Source: Taxillus chinensis
Taxonomy: Eukaryota > Streptophyta > Magnoliopsida > Santalales > Loranthaceae
Length of the DNA stretch: 64,000 nucleotides
Reading direction: 5' to 3'
Assembly (NCBI GenBank): GCA_023512835.1
Contig: CM042092.1
Span: 12,684,498-12,748,497 of the forward strand
Shown: positions 21,853 to 34,689 of the stretch, in pieces
How the letters are laid out: every line of letters starts with the position of its first letter
Position numbering within the stretch: position 1 is the first letter of the stretch
The notes under the pieces: generated by a model
Database searches by the model: none
The model's input: only the letters and a program-made list of their open reading frames with translations
Told to the model about the DNA's origin: nothing
Translations under genes and position numbers: made by a program

Positions 21853-21860
21853 GTTTTAAC

Positions 21861-23279
21861 GTTTTCAAAGTGGCCAAAACTTGCTTCAAAATTTTAAAAT
21901 TAGGTTTTTAAAATAAGGGATAGGAATTGGCCTTGACAACTTTTGTCATTGTCTAGGACTCCCCTATTCAGGTTATTTATAGATTAATACCTGATTATTT
22001 TGAGGTTCATTAGCCGGTAGGATTTCTTCAATTTTCTAGTAAAACTGAATGCATTTTTAGTTATCTCCTAATGAAGATATGATTAGTGTGACTTGTTCTA
22101 TCCATCGAGGTTGCATATAACTTCCACTTTGTTGTATTGTGAATGAAAAGAATCATATTTGATATTGATTTTCTTCTACCGCGTATGGTTCAAACATTAG
22201 GTAGAGTTTGACCCTCTTTGGTTTATATCTAATCGGAAAAAAAAAATCATTCTTTTTCTTACTCTATTGTTTGGGTCTATTATTATTTTTACTTTATTCT
22301 TTTCCTTAGTTATCTTTTTTAAAAGTCTCTCTTACCAACTAAAATTATAAAACTAAGATACAAAAATAAAAACACGTACTAAAACTTTTAAATATTAGAA
22401 GGAAAAATTGGAGTATATTGATTGTGCTATCTTGACAATGTTGCTTTTGTAATTCTAGAATCGAGCAAGGAAAATCAAAAGTATAAAAGTATATATATAT
22501 ATAAAGTTTTGTTTATATATTATAAGAGCTCTAATTTCGAAAGTCTCTTAAAATCCTTAGTTAATTTCGAATGTCTGTCTATTGTAAGTTGAAAACATTT
22601 TATCTATTCCGCATAAGTCTATCTTGGAGGCACACAATCTTTGAATCGCATATCATTACATTTTTCTAGAAAATGGCTGAATTTATAGCCTTTAACAACA
22701 CTACAACTATCATTTTAGTTTCTCAAATTAAAAACGACGGGAAATAGTATATGAAAATTGTAAGGTCATTCGGATATAAAAAGTTTAAAATTAACAAAAG
22801 ATTATTTTTATTTTATAAAACCGTTAGAATGAAAATAACTTTGTATTTAATTTTCAGTTTTTTACACTAAAAAATAACTTTTTTTTTAAAACAAGAATAC
22901 ATAGTAATCAAACATCCCTTAAACCACCTTGACTGCAAATAAAAAACCCCAAGCAATATTTTTTTTTACTTACATCTTTATTTATTTCGACATAAAATAT
23001 TCGTCATAAAATGATTTTGAGGTAAATTTTTATTTTTCCTGCATTTATTTGCATTTTGAAAGTTTTATCAGCAAATGTTTTTTTTTTCCTCTGTTTGGAG
23101 CCATGTAAAAAAAAAAAAAAAAGTTCAATTCTCTCTTCAACATTTCATCAAACACGTTGCCTAACTAACAATTAATCTCCTAACTACCGTCCAACAAATT
23201 CATTCAAAAATCTAATGTCAAAGATTTTATTTTTATTGGAGCAAACATGCAACCCATGCGTTTACAGGACTGAATCAAA
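21861..23279. other. Intergenic DNA, no gene seen
   Basis: AT-rich, with homopolymer runs but no credible frame or RNA gene. Confidence 0.45.
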
Positions 23280-23735
23280 ATTAGAGACAGAAGCAAACAT
23301 GGTGTCCTCTGTGGAGGTTCTTTGGATCAGCGACGGTGGCGGCAGAACTCCAAGGGCCTTCCGGCAACCTCGATTCTGGTTTCCTCTTGAGTGAGATGAA
23401 GCAAGACAGCCGGGGACCCTCGCAACCGTATGGCCTCGAAATCTCCGAAACTGGGATTCTCAACCTGCTCAAATCCTGGGATCTGCATCAAAACCAGCCA
23501 CACCGAATTCACGCCGTTTCACCAGTTCCAAGGTTGTCAAGTGAAATAATAACAATCAAACACAGCCGAAGCTGCCGCATCAGACCCGCGCACAAGCACC
23601 ATCGATACCTACCTCGCGTTGATCGGTAGCGGCAACGTCGGCAACGAGCAGTGAGCCGAGGGGGTCGGCAAGATCGGCAGTGAGCAGTACTGGAGAAAGG
23701 AGAAGGTGTCGGAACGACCGGGGAAGCTAAAAGGG
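23280..23735. other. GC-rich island of unknown nature
   Basis: A roughly 450-bp block is far richer in G+C than its surroundings. It is open for 60-97 codons on both strands (plus 23336-23629; minus 23281-23512), but neither product resembles a known family. It could be a captured exon fragment, the 5' part of a decayed gene, or a repeat. It ends sharply at about 23735, where AT-rich DNA resumes. Confidence 0.35.
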
Positions 23736-24204
23736 TCTTACAATGAAACTCAAAAATATAGTATTGCCACGGGGCATAAAAAATAATGCTTTTCTACTGA
23801 GTTCTCATATAAAGAACTCAAAAGAAACATTTCATTTATTTTATACGGCCAATTATATTGAAAAACATAATTTAAGTGCCATTGGATTAAGGAATCCAAC
23901 CCATGCAAAACATGTAATTCTTATCTTTGTACAATTGTACAATGTTTTTATATAAATGGTGTGCAAATAAGAATATTTGTTGTATCCTATTTTATTTAAG
24001 TTGGATGTACCAATTTTTATTTAGATTTTCTTGGTATAAATGTTGCTGTCTTCATATCAATAAGCAGCGGTGAGGGATAACATCCCAAATGGCTTTCTCT
24101 AAAAAAAATTATTTTGCTTTGAAAGCAGTTTAAAACGATCAGATTTGTTGAACAATTCACTTTAGTGCATTGGATTTTTGAAAAACAAAAAAAAAAAAGA
24201 ATTA

Positions 24205-24480
24205 ACTGCGGACGTGGCTTCATCTCGTCCATTAACTTCCTTCTTATAGGAACTGGACAGTAGTTGGGATTAGGGAACCTTGGCCAGAACCACCCACGTT
24301 TCACGCTCTCAACCACCCGACAACAACGCAGACAGAACATGCCACGTCACTACGCTCCATACGCAATCGAGCTTCTCACACTCTCTGCGTCTACAAACCA
24401 CCACGTCTTCTCGATTGTTCTCCCTCCCTCTCTCTCTCTCTCTATGTATATATATATATATATATATATATTATGCACTC
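24205..24480 (+). promoter_or_regulatory. SIG5 promoter with ACGT-element cluster
   Basis: Four ACGT-core elements occur in 200 bases: GACGTGGC (24211), CCACGTT (24293), GCCACGTCAC (24341) and CCACGTCTTC (24401). A CT-rich stretch and a TATA-like (TA)n run follow at 24425-24471. ACGT elements are bound by bZIP factors such as HY5 and ABA-response factors, which fits the light and stress induction known for SIG5. The binding itself is inference. Confidence 0.55.
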
Positions 24481-24542
24481 GTTGTCTGACGTGTAAATTT
24501 CTGCTCTGCAAGCAACCGAACACTCTCGATCGTTCTACACAG

Positions 24543-24844
24543 GTACGACGATGTCGTTCTGTAAGTTTAATGGATTCATAGGAAATGTTCTTCCTGCAGT
24601 ATGTGGCCCTATTTACGATTAATCGCTGTTTTTTTTTGGTTTTTCATTTTTATTTTTTTCGCTTGTTTGTTAATTTGTTTGTTTAAGTGTATAGAACAAG
24701 ATCGAGTAGCAGTGATATAGGTTGTAGGATACCTGACAGGTTTTTGGGTTGAGGGACGTTTACAGGGAACACACAGACAAAGTTACAGGATGGGATGGGA
24801 TTGGATTATATTAACTGCGCCTTTTGTCTTTTGTGTGGTTACAG
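24543..24844 (+). other. Probable 5' UTR intron of SIG5
   Basis: The donor CACAG|GTACGA and acceptor GGTTACAG|GATCAG flank a T-rich stretch between the likely transcription start (about 24480) and the ATG at 24912. The boundaries are by eye only. Confidence 0.4.
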
Positions 24845-24911
24845 GATCAGTGGGTGCTTTCATTCAAGAAAACTAGGAATAGTTAGTTTGCTAAGGTTAA
24901 GGTAGCTTGGC

Positions 24912-27476
24912 ATGGGTGTTGTGACTTTTTCCAGTGCAGCCTCTCGGACTCCACTGGATCTGCGTTCGAGATTTTCAACCCAACGGTCAACATCAAACAG
25001 CCCCTTGATTCTGGCATTTAAAACCGATAAAACTAAGAACACTCCTTCGGTTAAGCCCCCCGTAGACCCAATTGCATTACCCATTGACACACCTAAAGAG
25101 CTCCAGAAACCGAAAAGAGCAACCAAGCCTTCAAGGGCTAAGGCTATCCCTGTTGATGAAGCTTTGTCATTAGCTGAAGATATGGATTACAATGAAGTTG
25201 CAGCCAAACTTGAAAATATCTACAAGCTTAGTCCCACACCTGGTCCTCCTGGCGTGAAAAGTGAAGATTGTGTGACGAAGAAAGGCAGAAGGAAAAGAAC
25301 AGGCGATATGAAGTTAGAGACAGCTGAGGCTGATATTGTGGTGAGGAATCGAGGGAGGAGGGAAAAGCGGCTGAGTCTTGAGCAGAGGATTGCATTGAGT
25401 AAGAGCAAGGAAGACAGTGCGGTTCACTCTATTCCGCAGAGAAGCAATGTAAAAGACGGGGATGGCAAGATTGAGAATCTTGTTCGGGAATATTCATCTT
25501 CAATAGACATGGTCAGCTTGGACTGGAAGAAAATGAAGATACCGCCTGTTCTTCCTTCGTCAGAACATGCATGGCTATTCAAGTTGATGCAACCAATGAA
25601 GGTGAAATTTCTATTATATTGGTTTCTTCTATGTTTAGTCGGACTAAGGATGTTGTTGGTTGGTGAATTAAAGTTTTTGTAATGTAGGGACTCATTCGCG
25701 TGAAGGAGGAATATTTGGAAAAGAAATTGGGAAGAGAACCAACAGATGGAGAACTGGCAGAGGCAACAAATAGGACTCTCGTACAGATAAGAAAAGACAT
25801 GGAAGTTGGTAATGCTGCAAGAAATAAACTTATCAAGGTGAACTATATGCGTTCGGTACTCTTTTACTTGTATTGTACGTTCCATTTTTCTTTTATTCCG
25901 CATGTTTAGCTCAAGCTGCCTTAAGCTGTTTTTGTATTGTCTATTGCCTTATGCGGAAGCTTTCATTGTGAAAAATGTGCTTATAAGTTTCGCATCTCTT
26001 CACAGCACAACCTGCGACTCATTCTGTTCACAATAAACAAATATTTTCAAGAATTTTCTAGTGGACCAAGATTCCAAGACCTTTGCCAAGCTGGGGTTAA
26101 AGGACTAATTATAGCTATTGACCGCTTTGAGCCGAACAGGAGGTCACGACTGTCCACCTACAGCCTGTTTTGGATCCGGCATGCCATTACACGCTCAATG
26201 ACAGTGTCAAGCTTTCTGCGTGTCCCCTTTGGCCTTGAGTCGGTATGCTTTCATTTCCCTTTCTTACTGCTGAGTGCTGACAACCGGAAATGATTGAGCA
26301 AGACACTCTTGATATACATGTTTTGCCGAACGCAACATTTAATATTATCTGTATTATCCAATAATACTTTAATTACTTGAGAATATGATCTTGCCATCTT
26401 TACATATTAATCTATTCATTTGTATATCTAAAAAAACTACTGAAACTAGAACAACCAAGCAACAACCCCGTCCCACCAAACAAGCATTTAACGAGCAATG
26501 TAACTCAGTTAGCACCCTGTTTTAACAGATAAAAAAAAATGAATACTTTGGGATTGACTCACGGGAAAAATGATACGGCCATGCTACTGCAAGTGGTTTG
26601 CAATAATTGGGCTAATGAATGATTTATATAAATTGCCTCGCGGGATTAGTATGGTGGTAGAGTCACATGTACAACTGTGGCGAGGTTTTGGATTAGAAAC
26701 TTATATTCGCAGGGTAAGAGGGGGTTTTAGGGGTAGGAAGGGTGGAGAGTGTATTATTGTAAAATATTTTTTTTAAAATGATTTCTATAAATTAACTATA
26801 TTGATTGTGAATTAATTCTGAAAGAATGTGTTACTAGAAAATCTCTACCGATAATGATTTTTGATTTTTGAGATGGAGATTTTTGATTATCAGGCGAGCT
26901 TGTTTTACACGCCCTAGATGGACATTTTCTTTTGTTATCATGTGAACTTATATGGCACTTCAAATTCTGCAGATAAGATTAGAAATACAGAGAGCCAAAC
27001 AGGAGTTGTGGCTTGAGCTTCAAAGGTCACCGACAGAGGCTGAGATAATAGAAAGGATTGGGATCTCCCCTCAGAGGTATCATGAAGTGATGAATGCCTC
27101 AAAACCCGTCCTCTCACTCCACTCAAGGCATCCAATCACACAGGAAGAATCAATCAATTCCATAGCTGATACTGAAGGCGTAGGGGTTGACATGCTGAAG
27201 CAACCGACTCTCCTTAGGTTTGCTCTTGATGACGTGGTAATTACCTCACCTCTTCGAACCTTACATTGTTGTTGGGTGATTTGTTTCTTCTTTATGCCGT
27301 ATAGCATGTGACATTAATTAGGAAGGAACTTGACAGCCCATTTGTATTTTTCCAAATTTACAGCAAAAACTGGTTTAATATAAGATGTGGAGTTCTTAAA
27401 TCATTGTGATGTAAAAAGGCATCCATAATTTCTGGAATAATGTGAAAATCCTTCTTATTATTTGCCTGAAACATTG

Positions 27477-27523
<47 letters not shown>

Positions 27524-27953
27524 GAAGTCCTTTAGATGTCAGAAACACTGTCATGCCCATGATTATCAATGATAACCACGAAGATATACAGTTCCCACAT
27601 CCTTAAAAGCCAAGCAAAGTAGTGGTTTGCAGTGGTGATTATATTAGGACAGCTCCCAAGACCTTGAGGCCAAACAAAGCGATGGTTTGCAATTATCACC
27701 AGGAATGGAGATCTTCTAATAACGCTTCCCTGAAAATTTATTTCAGCTTGATTCTCTGAAGCCCAAGGAGAGCTTAGTAATCAGGCAGAGGTATGGACTC
27801 GATGGAAAAGGCTGCAGAACGCTGGGCGAAATTGCGGGAAACCTGAACATCTCGAGGGAGATGGTCCGGAAGTATGAAATGAAAGCCCTCATGAAGCTTA
27901 AGCATCCAGCTCGGGTGGACTATCTCCGTAGTTACGTCTCCAAGGATGAATAG
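24912..27953 (+). CDS. SIG5: Plastid RNA polymerase sigma factor SIG5
   Basis: This is a nuclear-encoded sigma-70 factor that directs the bacterial-type plastid RNA polymerase to promoters; SIG5 is known for the blue-light- and stress-responsive psbD promoter. Five exons (24912-25601, 25688-25837, 26006-26242, 26973-27236, 27747-27953) join exactly in phase 0 to 515 residues, close to the family's usual length. The N-terminus, [19 protein letters not shown], is characteristic of SIG5 and serves as a chloroplast transit peptide. A basic variable region (KKGRRKR, RGRREKR) follows. Region 2 spans exons 2-3 ([31 protein letters not shown]). Region 3 is in exon 4 ([15 protein letters not shown]). 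Region 4 with its helix-turn-helix is in exon 5 ([37 protein letters not shown]). The intron between exons 4 and 5 carries a long (TA)n tract. Nothing suggests loss of function. Confidence 0.95.
27478..27521. repeat. (TA)n microsatellite in SIG5 intron 4
   Basis: About 22 TA units within the intron between the last two exons. Confidence 0.9.
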
Positions 27954-28889
27954 ATTCGGACAACGTATATATATAAACCCATTCTCAGGTACTGATATAA
28001 CTTGAGCTGTATCATAGTCATTTACTTACACTCGAATATATATATATATATATATACATATAATGGATACGGTTGCAATTCGTACAATGGAGAAACTTTT
28101 TTTAATTTTAAATATTATTCCACTCCTTATAATGTAATATATGGTTGACACTTGACAGTCTATAATTGTCAAATTAAATATGGTGCAAACAACATTATAC
28201 AATTGTAACGGATCTCATGCAATTTATTATTCTTCCCGGTTATCCAAAACATGCAACTTCGTGTTGACTGGTATTTTTTTAATTCCTTAATATATTTTCT
28301 CAGTATATCACTATATCTTTAATGAACAGTATCATATCATTAGTCTCATTAAAAATCATTAATCCTTTAACTATCACATGAGTCACGATAATTTATTTAT
28401 ACTTAGTCAATTTTTTCTCAATTTATTATTAAGGGTGTTTAGTTCTGTAATTAAAATTGCAAATGACCTCTTAGTCTCCTTGCAATTCAATTTATCATAC
28501 AATGTTCACATATATAAAATTTGTAATAATTATATTCATACATATGGAAAACTGTATTAAAGATATATAGAATAACTCAGAGATCACACTGTATTCGATT
28601 TTCATAACATGTTCTTAGGAATCAGAAATTCAGAAATTAATATATAGAATAATTATATTAATTATCTACGCATGTAATGCATTCGATCCCCTATTTATAA
28701 ATTCAGCATCGCGGCCTTCCCGATTTGGAACACATCCAAAAAAGGTAAAACGAATCTTCTTCAATTTGGCATCTCCGGATCATGAATCGAATCAGAAATG
28801 TCCATGTCAGTACATCACTACTCATCCGTAGAGTGTTGAAGAGGTCTCCTATGGGGTCTTGAAAACTTTAAAGTCAACCCCAGCTAACT
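27954..28889. other. SIG5 3' flank and AT-rich intergenic DNA
   Basis: The 3' UTR presumably ends within the first few hundred bases, which contain another TA tract at about 28038-28056. No other gene is visible. Confidence 0.45.
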
Positions 28890-29262
28890 CTTACCCTGGG
28901 TTTGGTCAGGTATGGAAAATGAATAGAAAAAAAAGAGGTAAAAAAAAAAGATGGAAAAAAAATAAATTGAAAATTATTTTTTTATAGGCTTGTTTGAAAG
29001 GGAGAGAAAAGGTATGGAAAAATTATTTAAAAATGATATTAGTCCAATGTGTATCCACGGGCTGTAGTCCACGTTGTCCAACCCATTCTCCAACGCAAGC
29101 AATTTGTTTTTCATAGCAAATTACACCAAATTGATGGTCATAAAAAACTAGCCGTTAACAATTCATTTTCTATGTTTACTGTGCATTTTCCCTTCCTGCC
29201 AAACAATTCTATACTCATCTCATTTTTCACAAATTTTCTATACATACTAATCAGAGGGTTAG
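28890..29262. mobile_element. MITE-like repeat, copy 2 of 3
   Basis: Left end CTTACCCTGGGTTTGGTCAGG and inverted right end CTAACCCTCTGATTAG resemble the termini of the repeats at 8341-8715 and 33683-34108. The left subterminal purine-rich stretch (GAATAGAAAAAAAAG) is shared with copy 1. No coding capacity. Confidence 0.4.
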
Positions 29263-32200
29263 AGTGGTGAAGTGGAAGAGCAATTCATGTCAAATAATAA
29301 AAAATTAACTTCAATAGATTTTTTATGTCACTTTATATTTATGTATTGTTATAATAACTCTTTAAATGAGTCATTATTCAATATCTAGATAATATTATAT
29401 TATATTATTTTTCTCTTTTTCTTGTTGTTTCAGACTGATCTATTGTCTTGTTACAACAGTCTATGTTGGTGAAACCCATCTTGATGATGATGTTGTCAAG
29501 TAGCATCAGGTTGAAGTCATCGAGGACGGCAAAGATGTCGCTAACACCGATTTGGACTAGCCGGCTTGCATCATTTCTACATGTTGGCCTCACCACCATA
29601 ATGTCCTAGCCCGTCTTTCCTCCCTCTCCCACGATGACATTGTCCTTTCCACCATCCGATCTGCCGTCTTCACCTTCCAATTGTCTCTCATCCACTTCCG
29701 CTAACCTGTATAGGACATATAGATTTGTTATTTTAATCGTTTGAAGATGATCAAATTATATATTTGATTTCCACTAATGTATGAGAGAGAGGGAGAGATA
29801 TGTTATATTTTTTTTTTTTATGATGCACAACGGCAATATCTCATGATTATATATCTCACCATATCAAATTAACACTACAAGGAGAAAAACACATATCAAT
29901 GAAAATTTTCAGTTGCCAACCCTATGACTGGACCCTCATTGCCAACTCATATTGCTGCGATAGCCTATAAAAGCACAGATTATGAGGAAGACGTTCAATT
30001 TGGCAGCGACATCTTTGGTTTGGTGTGATTGGCGTCATCTTGCAACCAATGTGGTGCGGTCGTAATCAAAGGCTGGGTCATGATGTGGCCTAAGTGGAGA
30101 TGAGAAGTCCATGTCAATTTAAGGATTGGGTTAGAAAGGATGGGAAAATAAAACCCGATGGAAGAATGTGAATAAAGACTCTTAAAATAAAACCTTTTAT
30201 CTATAGCCACAAATCTTTAGTAATCACTATTTGAACTTTCGTTGGTATAAATCTTGTTTTTACATACGAATTCTTATCCGCTTGTACAAACTTTCGTTAA
30301 TATAGGTTATTTTATTTATAGTGATAATCTAAGGTTTAATCCAAAAAACTTCAATAGAACAATATGACAATAATAGACAAAGGTATAGTAACCTCTACCT
30401 ACTATGTTTCTAGCCAATGTCATCATTTAGTCACTTTGCTTAATCCCACTAATCAACAAGTTCTTTTTAAAAGGTCTTCTTCATATTAGAGTTCATTGAT
30501 TATGTTAATTTTCGATACTTCAAACAAATCCATCAAAAAGCAAAAGTAAAATGGATGAAAGATAAAGAGATATACACAATTTACATGATTTGGTCAATAT
30601 AACCTAATCTATAGTGGTGAGAATGTCACTTACACCGAATTTAATCTATTATGTTCAACAATTAGCATAGAAGTATGTTGCCTATGCGAGAATGGATCAA
30701 CACACTCTTTTATTTCAATTACAAATTACAAAACACATTTTAATACTAAGAACTTACCCTCAGTGGCATTTCTTTTCTAACTTGAATGATTTTGTGTGCA
30801 TGTAATTGTTAGCTTCAACTAGTTCATTATCAATCACCATGAACACTCAAATATCTTCCGAAAGAATTATGAATATTTGTTTCTATTATAGTTGTAACTC
30901 TCTCTCTCTCTCTCTATTAATCAATGATTCTTATGCATACCATTGGATCTTTTATACACTCATCAGTTTGATGTCATATTGAAATTGTAGTAAAAATTTG
31001 TCATGCAGTAAAAAAAATTCAACAAGTCAATTTGGAACTCCTTGTTCAAACTTTTAAACTCCATTTTGAATCTTTGATAACGATTGTAGATTTCAAACCT
31101 TCAAATATCAATTTGAGACTTTCATTTCATGTTGTTCGTGCCTTTCTAATTCAAACTTTTTAGCTTTCAAAACTTTAAATTTGCTCGAGACTCACTTATT
31201 TTTGAGACTCAAAATTTAAAAGTTCAACACAATCTTCTTTGAACTATCAATCTTTCCAACCTTCAATCATTTTTCATTTTAAAACTTTGAAGGTGTGTCA
31301 TTCTAAATCTTTGAAAGTGTTGTTTGAGACTCTCTATTCAATAGACTTTTTGTTTAAGAGTTTGACAATACCATTATTTGTTTGAAATTTTGATAACATG
31401 TTTTAAGCTAAGGCATTTGTGCACAATTAGACTGTTTTTACAAGTTGATTCAACTGAGTTTACTTTACAAGCTCATTTAACCGCTTGTTATCAATTTTTC
31501 ACTTTTCACAACAATTATTACCAATAACGATCCCGAAAACACACACATAGGTGTGCACACACACATACACACACATATAAAATAACATGAGTCTAAAGAC
31601 AAGTGTTTTTATGTTTAAAATAATAGTTTTAATATTAATATATTAAAATTTGTTTAAAGTTATAAAAATATGTTTTTTGTTAAACTAACAAGTGTATATT
31701 CACTTATTAATTAAATTTAGGTTTAAGCCTTTTGAATGACTTATAGCTAAACTTAGTTTAAAATCGATTTGACCCAAATTTAAAGTTAAATGTGAAACAC
31801 TGGGCCATATAATGATTTTAAAATTTACCTTATATTACTTAAAGTCATAAATTAATAAATACGAACTGTAGCTCATTTATTAATCTATTAATAAACATGA
31901 GGCTATGCCTCCGGCTCCTAGGGAGCTCGTAAACAAATTGAACTTAAGCTTGCCTCAAGCATTAATTTTTCTATAAAATTTAAAATTAGCATAATATTAA
32001 TTATAATCACTGATTAAAAATTTTAAGTTTAACTTATCATTAGTACGTAATAAACATGAGGCTAAACCTCTTAGCTTCAGGCGGCTGATAACCAAATTCA
32101 ACTTGCTCAACCATTAATTTATATACAATTTTTAAAATTAATATGATATTAATTAGGATTACTAAATAATAAATATTAGATTTAGGATTACTCATAATTA

Positions 32201-33682
32201 TAAAACAGCAAGGGAAATATATTAGATGGGTCAAACTTCATTATACAATTTGTTTTCTTGACGTGAGATTATGGAAATGAATGTACAAGAAACAAAAATA
32301 GAAGACATATTTTTGAAAGTCATAGTTTAAGAGATTTTAAAAATAAAAACATAATGAGATAATAATAAAATTATTGAAATTTATACTAATATTTTATCAG
32401 TAAATTATTTTTAAAATTTTAAATTTAAAGGTATAATATTACAAATACAAGTTAAGCTCACCTTATGCATTTTTTTTATATAAGAAAATATACACTTGAA
32501 AATATAATATGATGGCACCGAGCCCAACTAACAAGTAGCACTCAAAAATATATTTTTTTTAATAATTAATTTTATTTTGTGAAATATGAAATAACAATAC
32601 ATCAAAATAGTATAATATAAATTATGAAAAATTATATCGTTTTTATATAACATATCAAATTATCCATTATAATAAATTAATAATGGCAGAATATATGTGC
32701 CACATATCATGTGTGTTTTTGTCAGGGGAATCGGGTTCGATTGTGTTCATTGAGCGGTGGTGTGGTGGACCCGTCCCATGGTCGTTGAAGGAGGGAGTCA
32801 ACGAAGACGGCGAACAAAGCACCGGGTTCGCCTACAACAGCATGAATTTAAATGTTACGTACGATAAAGTTTCGTAGTAATTCGCGTAGGCTAATATTGC
32901 TACAGAAATTACTTATATAATATATTCTCCTATTTACAATAGTAATCGGCCACCAATGGCCAACGGAAGGCATTTCAATTTTGACTCTATAACAAAAAAA
33001 AAAAAAAAACAGTTGATAAAATTTGTATCCAGAGAAAATATGGGACGCGAGTTTGCTGTGGACGGAAAAAAAGTCCTATTTTATTTATTTTTAGCTATGT
33101 TTAAAAAATTAATACAAATATAATTACAAAAAAATAATAAATAAATAAATAAAAACATTAAACAAATTTATGTATTTATTTTTTATTTTTTGTAATTACA
33201 TTTGTGCAAAATATAACTATTAGCTTATTATAAAATTTTACATGCATGACATGCATTACATAAATATATAATCTAACGGTTGATTTTTGAAACAAATAAT
33301 GATTAGATAGCTAAAAATGAAAAAGACGCACGATGTGACTTTTTCTTTTCACAACAGTAAACTCGCATCCGAAAATATGAATCCAAATAAACTTTCTCGT
33401 CATCAATTATTATTTATTATGATAAAGATCATATAGTCCAATAATATCATCACGTAAAAATATAAGAGTACGAAAAATCTATTCACGTGTATATTTTATA
33501 ACTAATTCACACAAAGACACATTCTATATTGTCAGATTGATATGAATAAAAAATATTTTAAAAATAATCAATCTAACAGCATTAAAGATTTTTTTGTGCA
33601 ATTTACCTATATAATATACCTATATCATGGATGTATTAGAGCATCTTTAACCTATTAGCAAAAGCAAGAGCAATAGCAACAT
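29263..33682. other. Gene-free stretch with simple and degenerate repeats
   Basis: A GC-richer patch at 29450-29700 has frames I do not recognise. At 30990-31430 TTTGAGACTC- and TCAAACTTT-like motifs recur irregularly. CA-rich simple repeat lies at 31540-31580. An imperfect direct duplication lies at about 31890-31990 and 32048-32150. A GC-richer patch at 32700-32880 has a 64-codon frame of no known family. A half-copy of the hairpin repeat seen at 57.7 kb lies at about 33232-33305. Confidence 0.45.
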
Positions 33683-34108
33683 TTACCCCTTGCTTGGCAG
33701 GTATTGAAAATTTTGAATGACATGGAAAACCTATAGAAATATGCTTTTTCGGTTTTTGGTAAAGACAAAAAACATAAATGGGTATGAAAAACTACTCTTG
33801 ATATCTGTGTCATATTTTCCTCAGCTCAGTGCTATGAAAAGGGTATGAAATTGCACAGTAACTTCATTTTCCCATTTTATCCCTCAAAAGCTTTCAATAC
33901 AACTTTCAACACATGTAATAAGGTTAGATTGGTATTTTTCTTAATATTACGATTGTTAATTTTTCTTATAGCCCAATAAAATTTGAAATACTACTTTTTA
34001 CCCCTATTTTCTATTCCAATCAAACGACTATTTTTTCTATCATTTTTCTTTCCACTTATTTTCTTTCTACCCCACCTCTTTTCTACGCGTTACCAGGCAA
34101 ATGGGTTA
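33683..34108. mobile_element. MITE-like repeat, copy 3 of 3
   Basis: Left end TTTACCCCTTGCTTGGCAGG and inverted right end CTAACCCATTTGCCTGGTAA are imperfect inverted repeats of the same family as 8341-8715. The inside is AT-rich and purine/pyrimidine biased, with no frame. Confidence 0.5.
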
Positions 34109-34689
34109 GCTAAAAATCATTTCCAACGCACTAGGTAAACCATTAATAAAAGAAAAAAAATTAAATATGACTTTAACTTTAATTTTTGCTGATGAGCCAG
34201 GTTAAGTGTGTGTGTTAATAAAAAGTGTGTTAGTATAATTTCTCTATTATATTCAATTTATTATTTAAAATGAGTGTGAGCATTCACATAAGCTCCATAT
34301 TCTATATTCTTATTTTAGGAGTTGAAAAGTATAATATTTGATATATTTTGTTTAATCTTTTATATCTTATTTTCAATCTTTATTTTTATTCTTTTAAATT
34401 ATATTTTCTATTTCATATTTTTTATTTTTTATTATTTTTTTTCATTTACTACAACCAATCAAAATAACACATATATCAAAAGATATATTAAAATTTATTT
34501 ATAGGATAAATAGTAATACTCTAAATATAAAAATACTCTACTTGATATCTATTTTAAATTCTATTTTGTAGAACCTAATATAATTTTGTTTATTAAGTCT
34601 CTAAAATTATATCTAAATTATAAAATAAAATAATTTTGTAAAAGTATGAACATACCCCACCCCCCCCCCCAAAAAAATAAAAAAATTAG

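Noticed and set aside
29405..29700. GC-richer patch that could be an F-box or similar gene remnant
   Set aside because: Translated frames did not contain enough of any motif to name it.
32683..32877. 64-codon frame in a GC-richer patch
   Set aside because: No similarity to a known family and no splice context; kept only as a compositional note.
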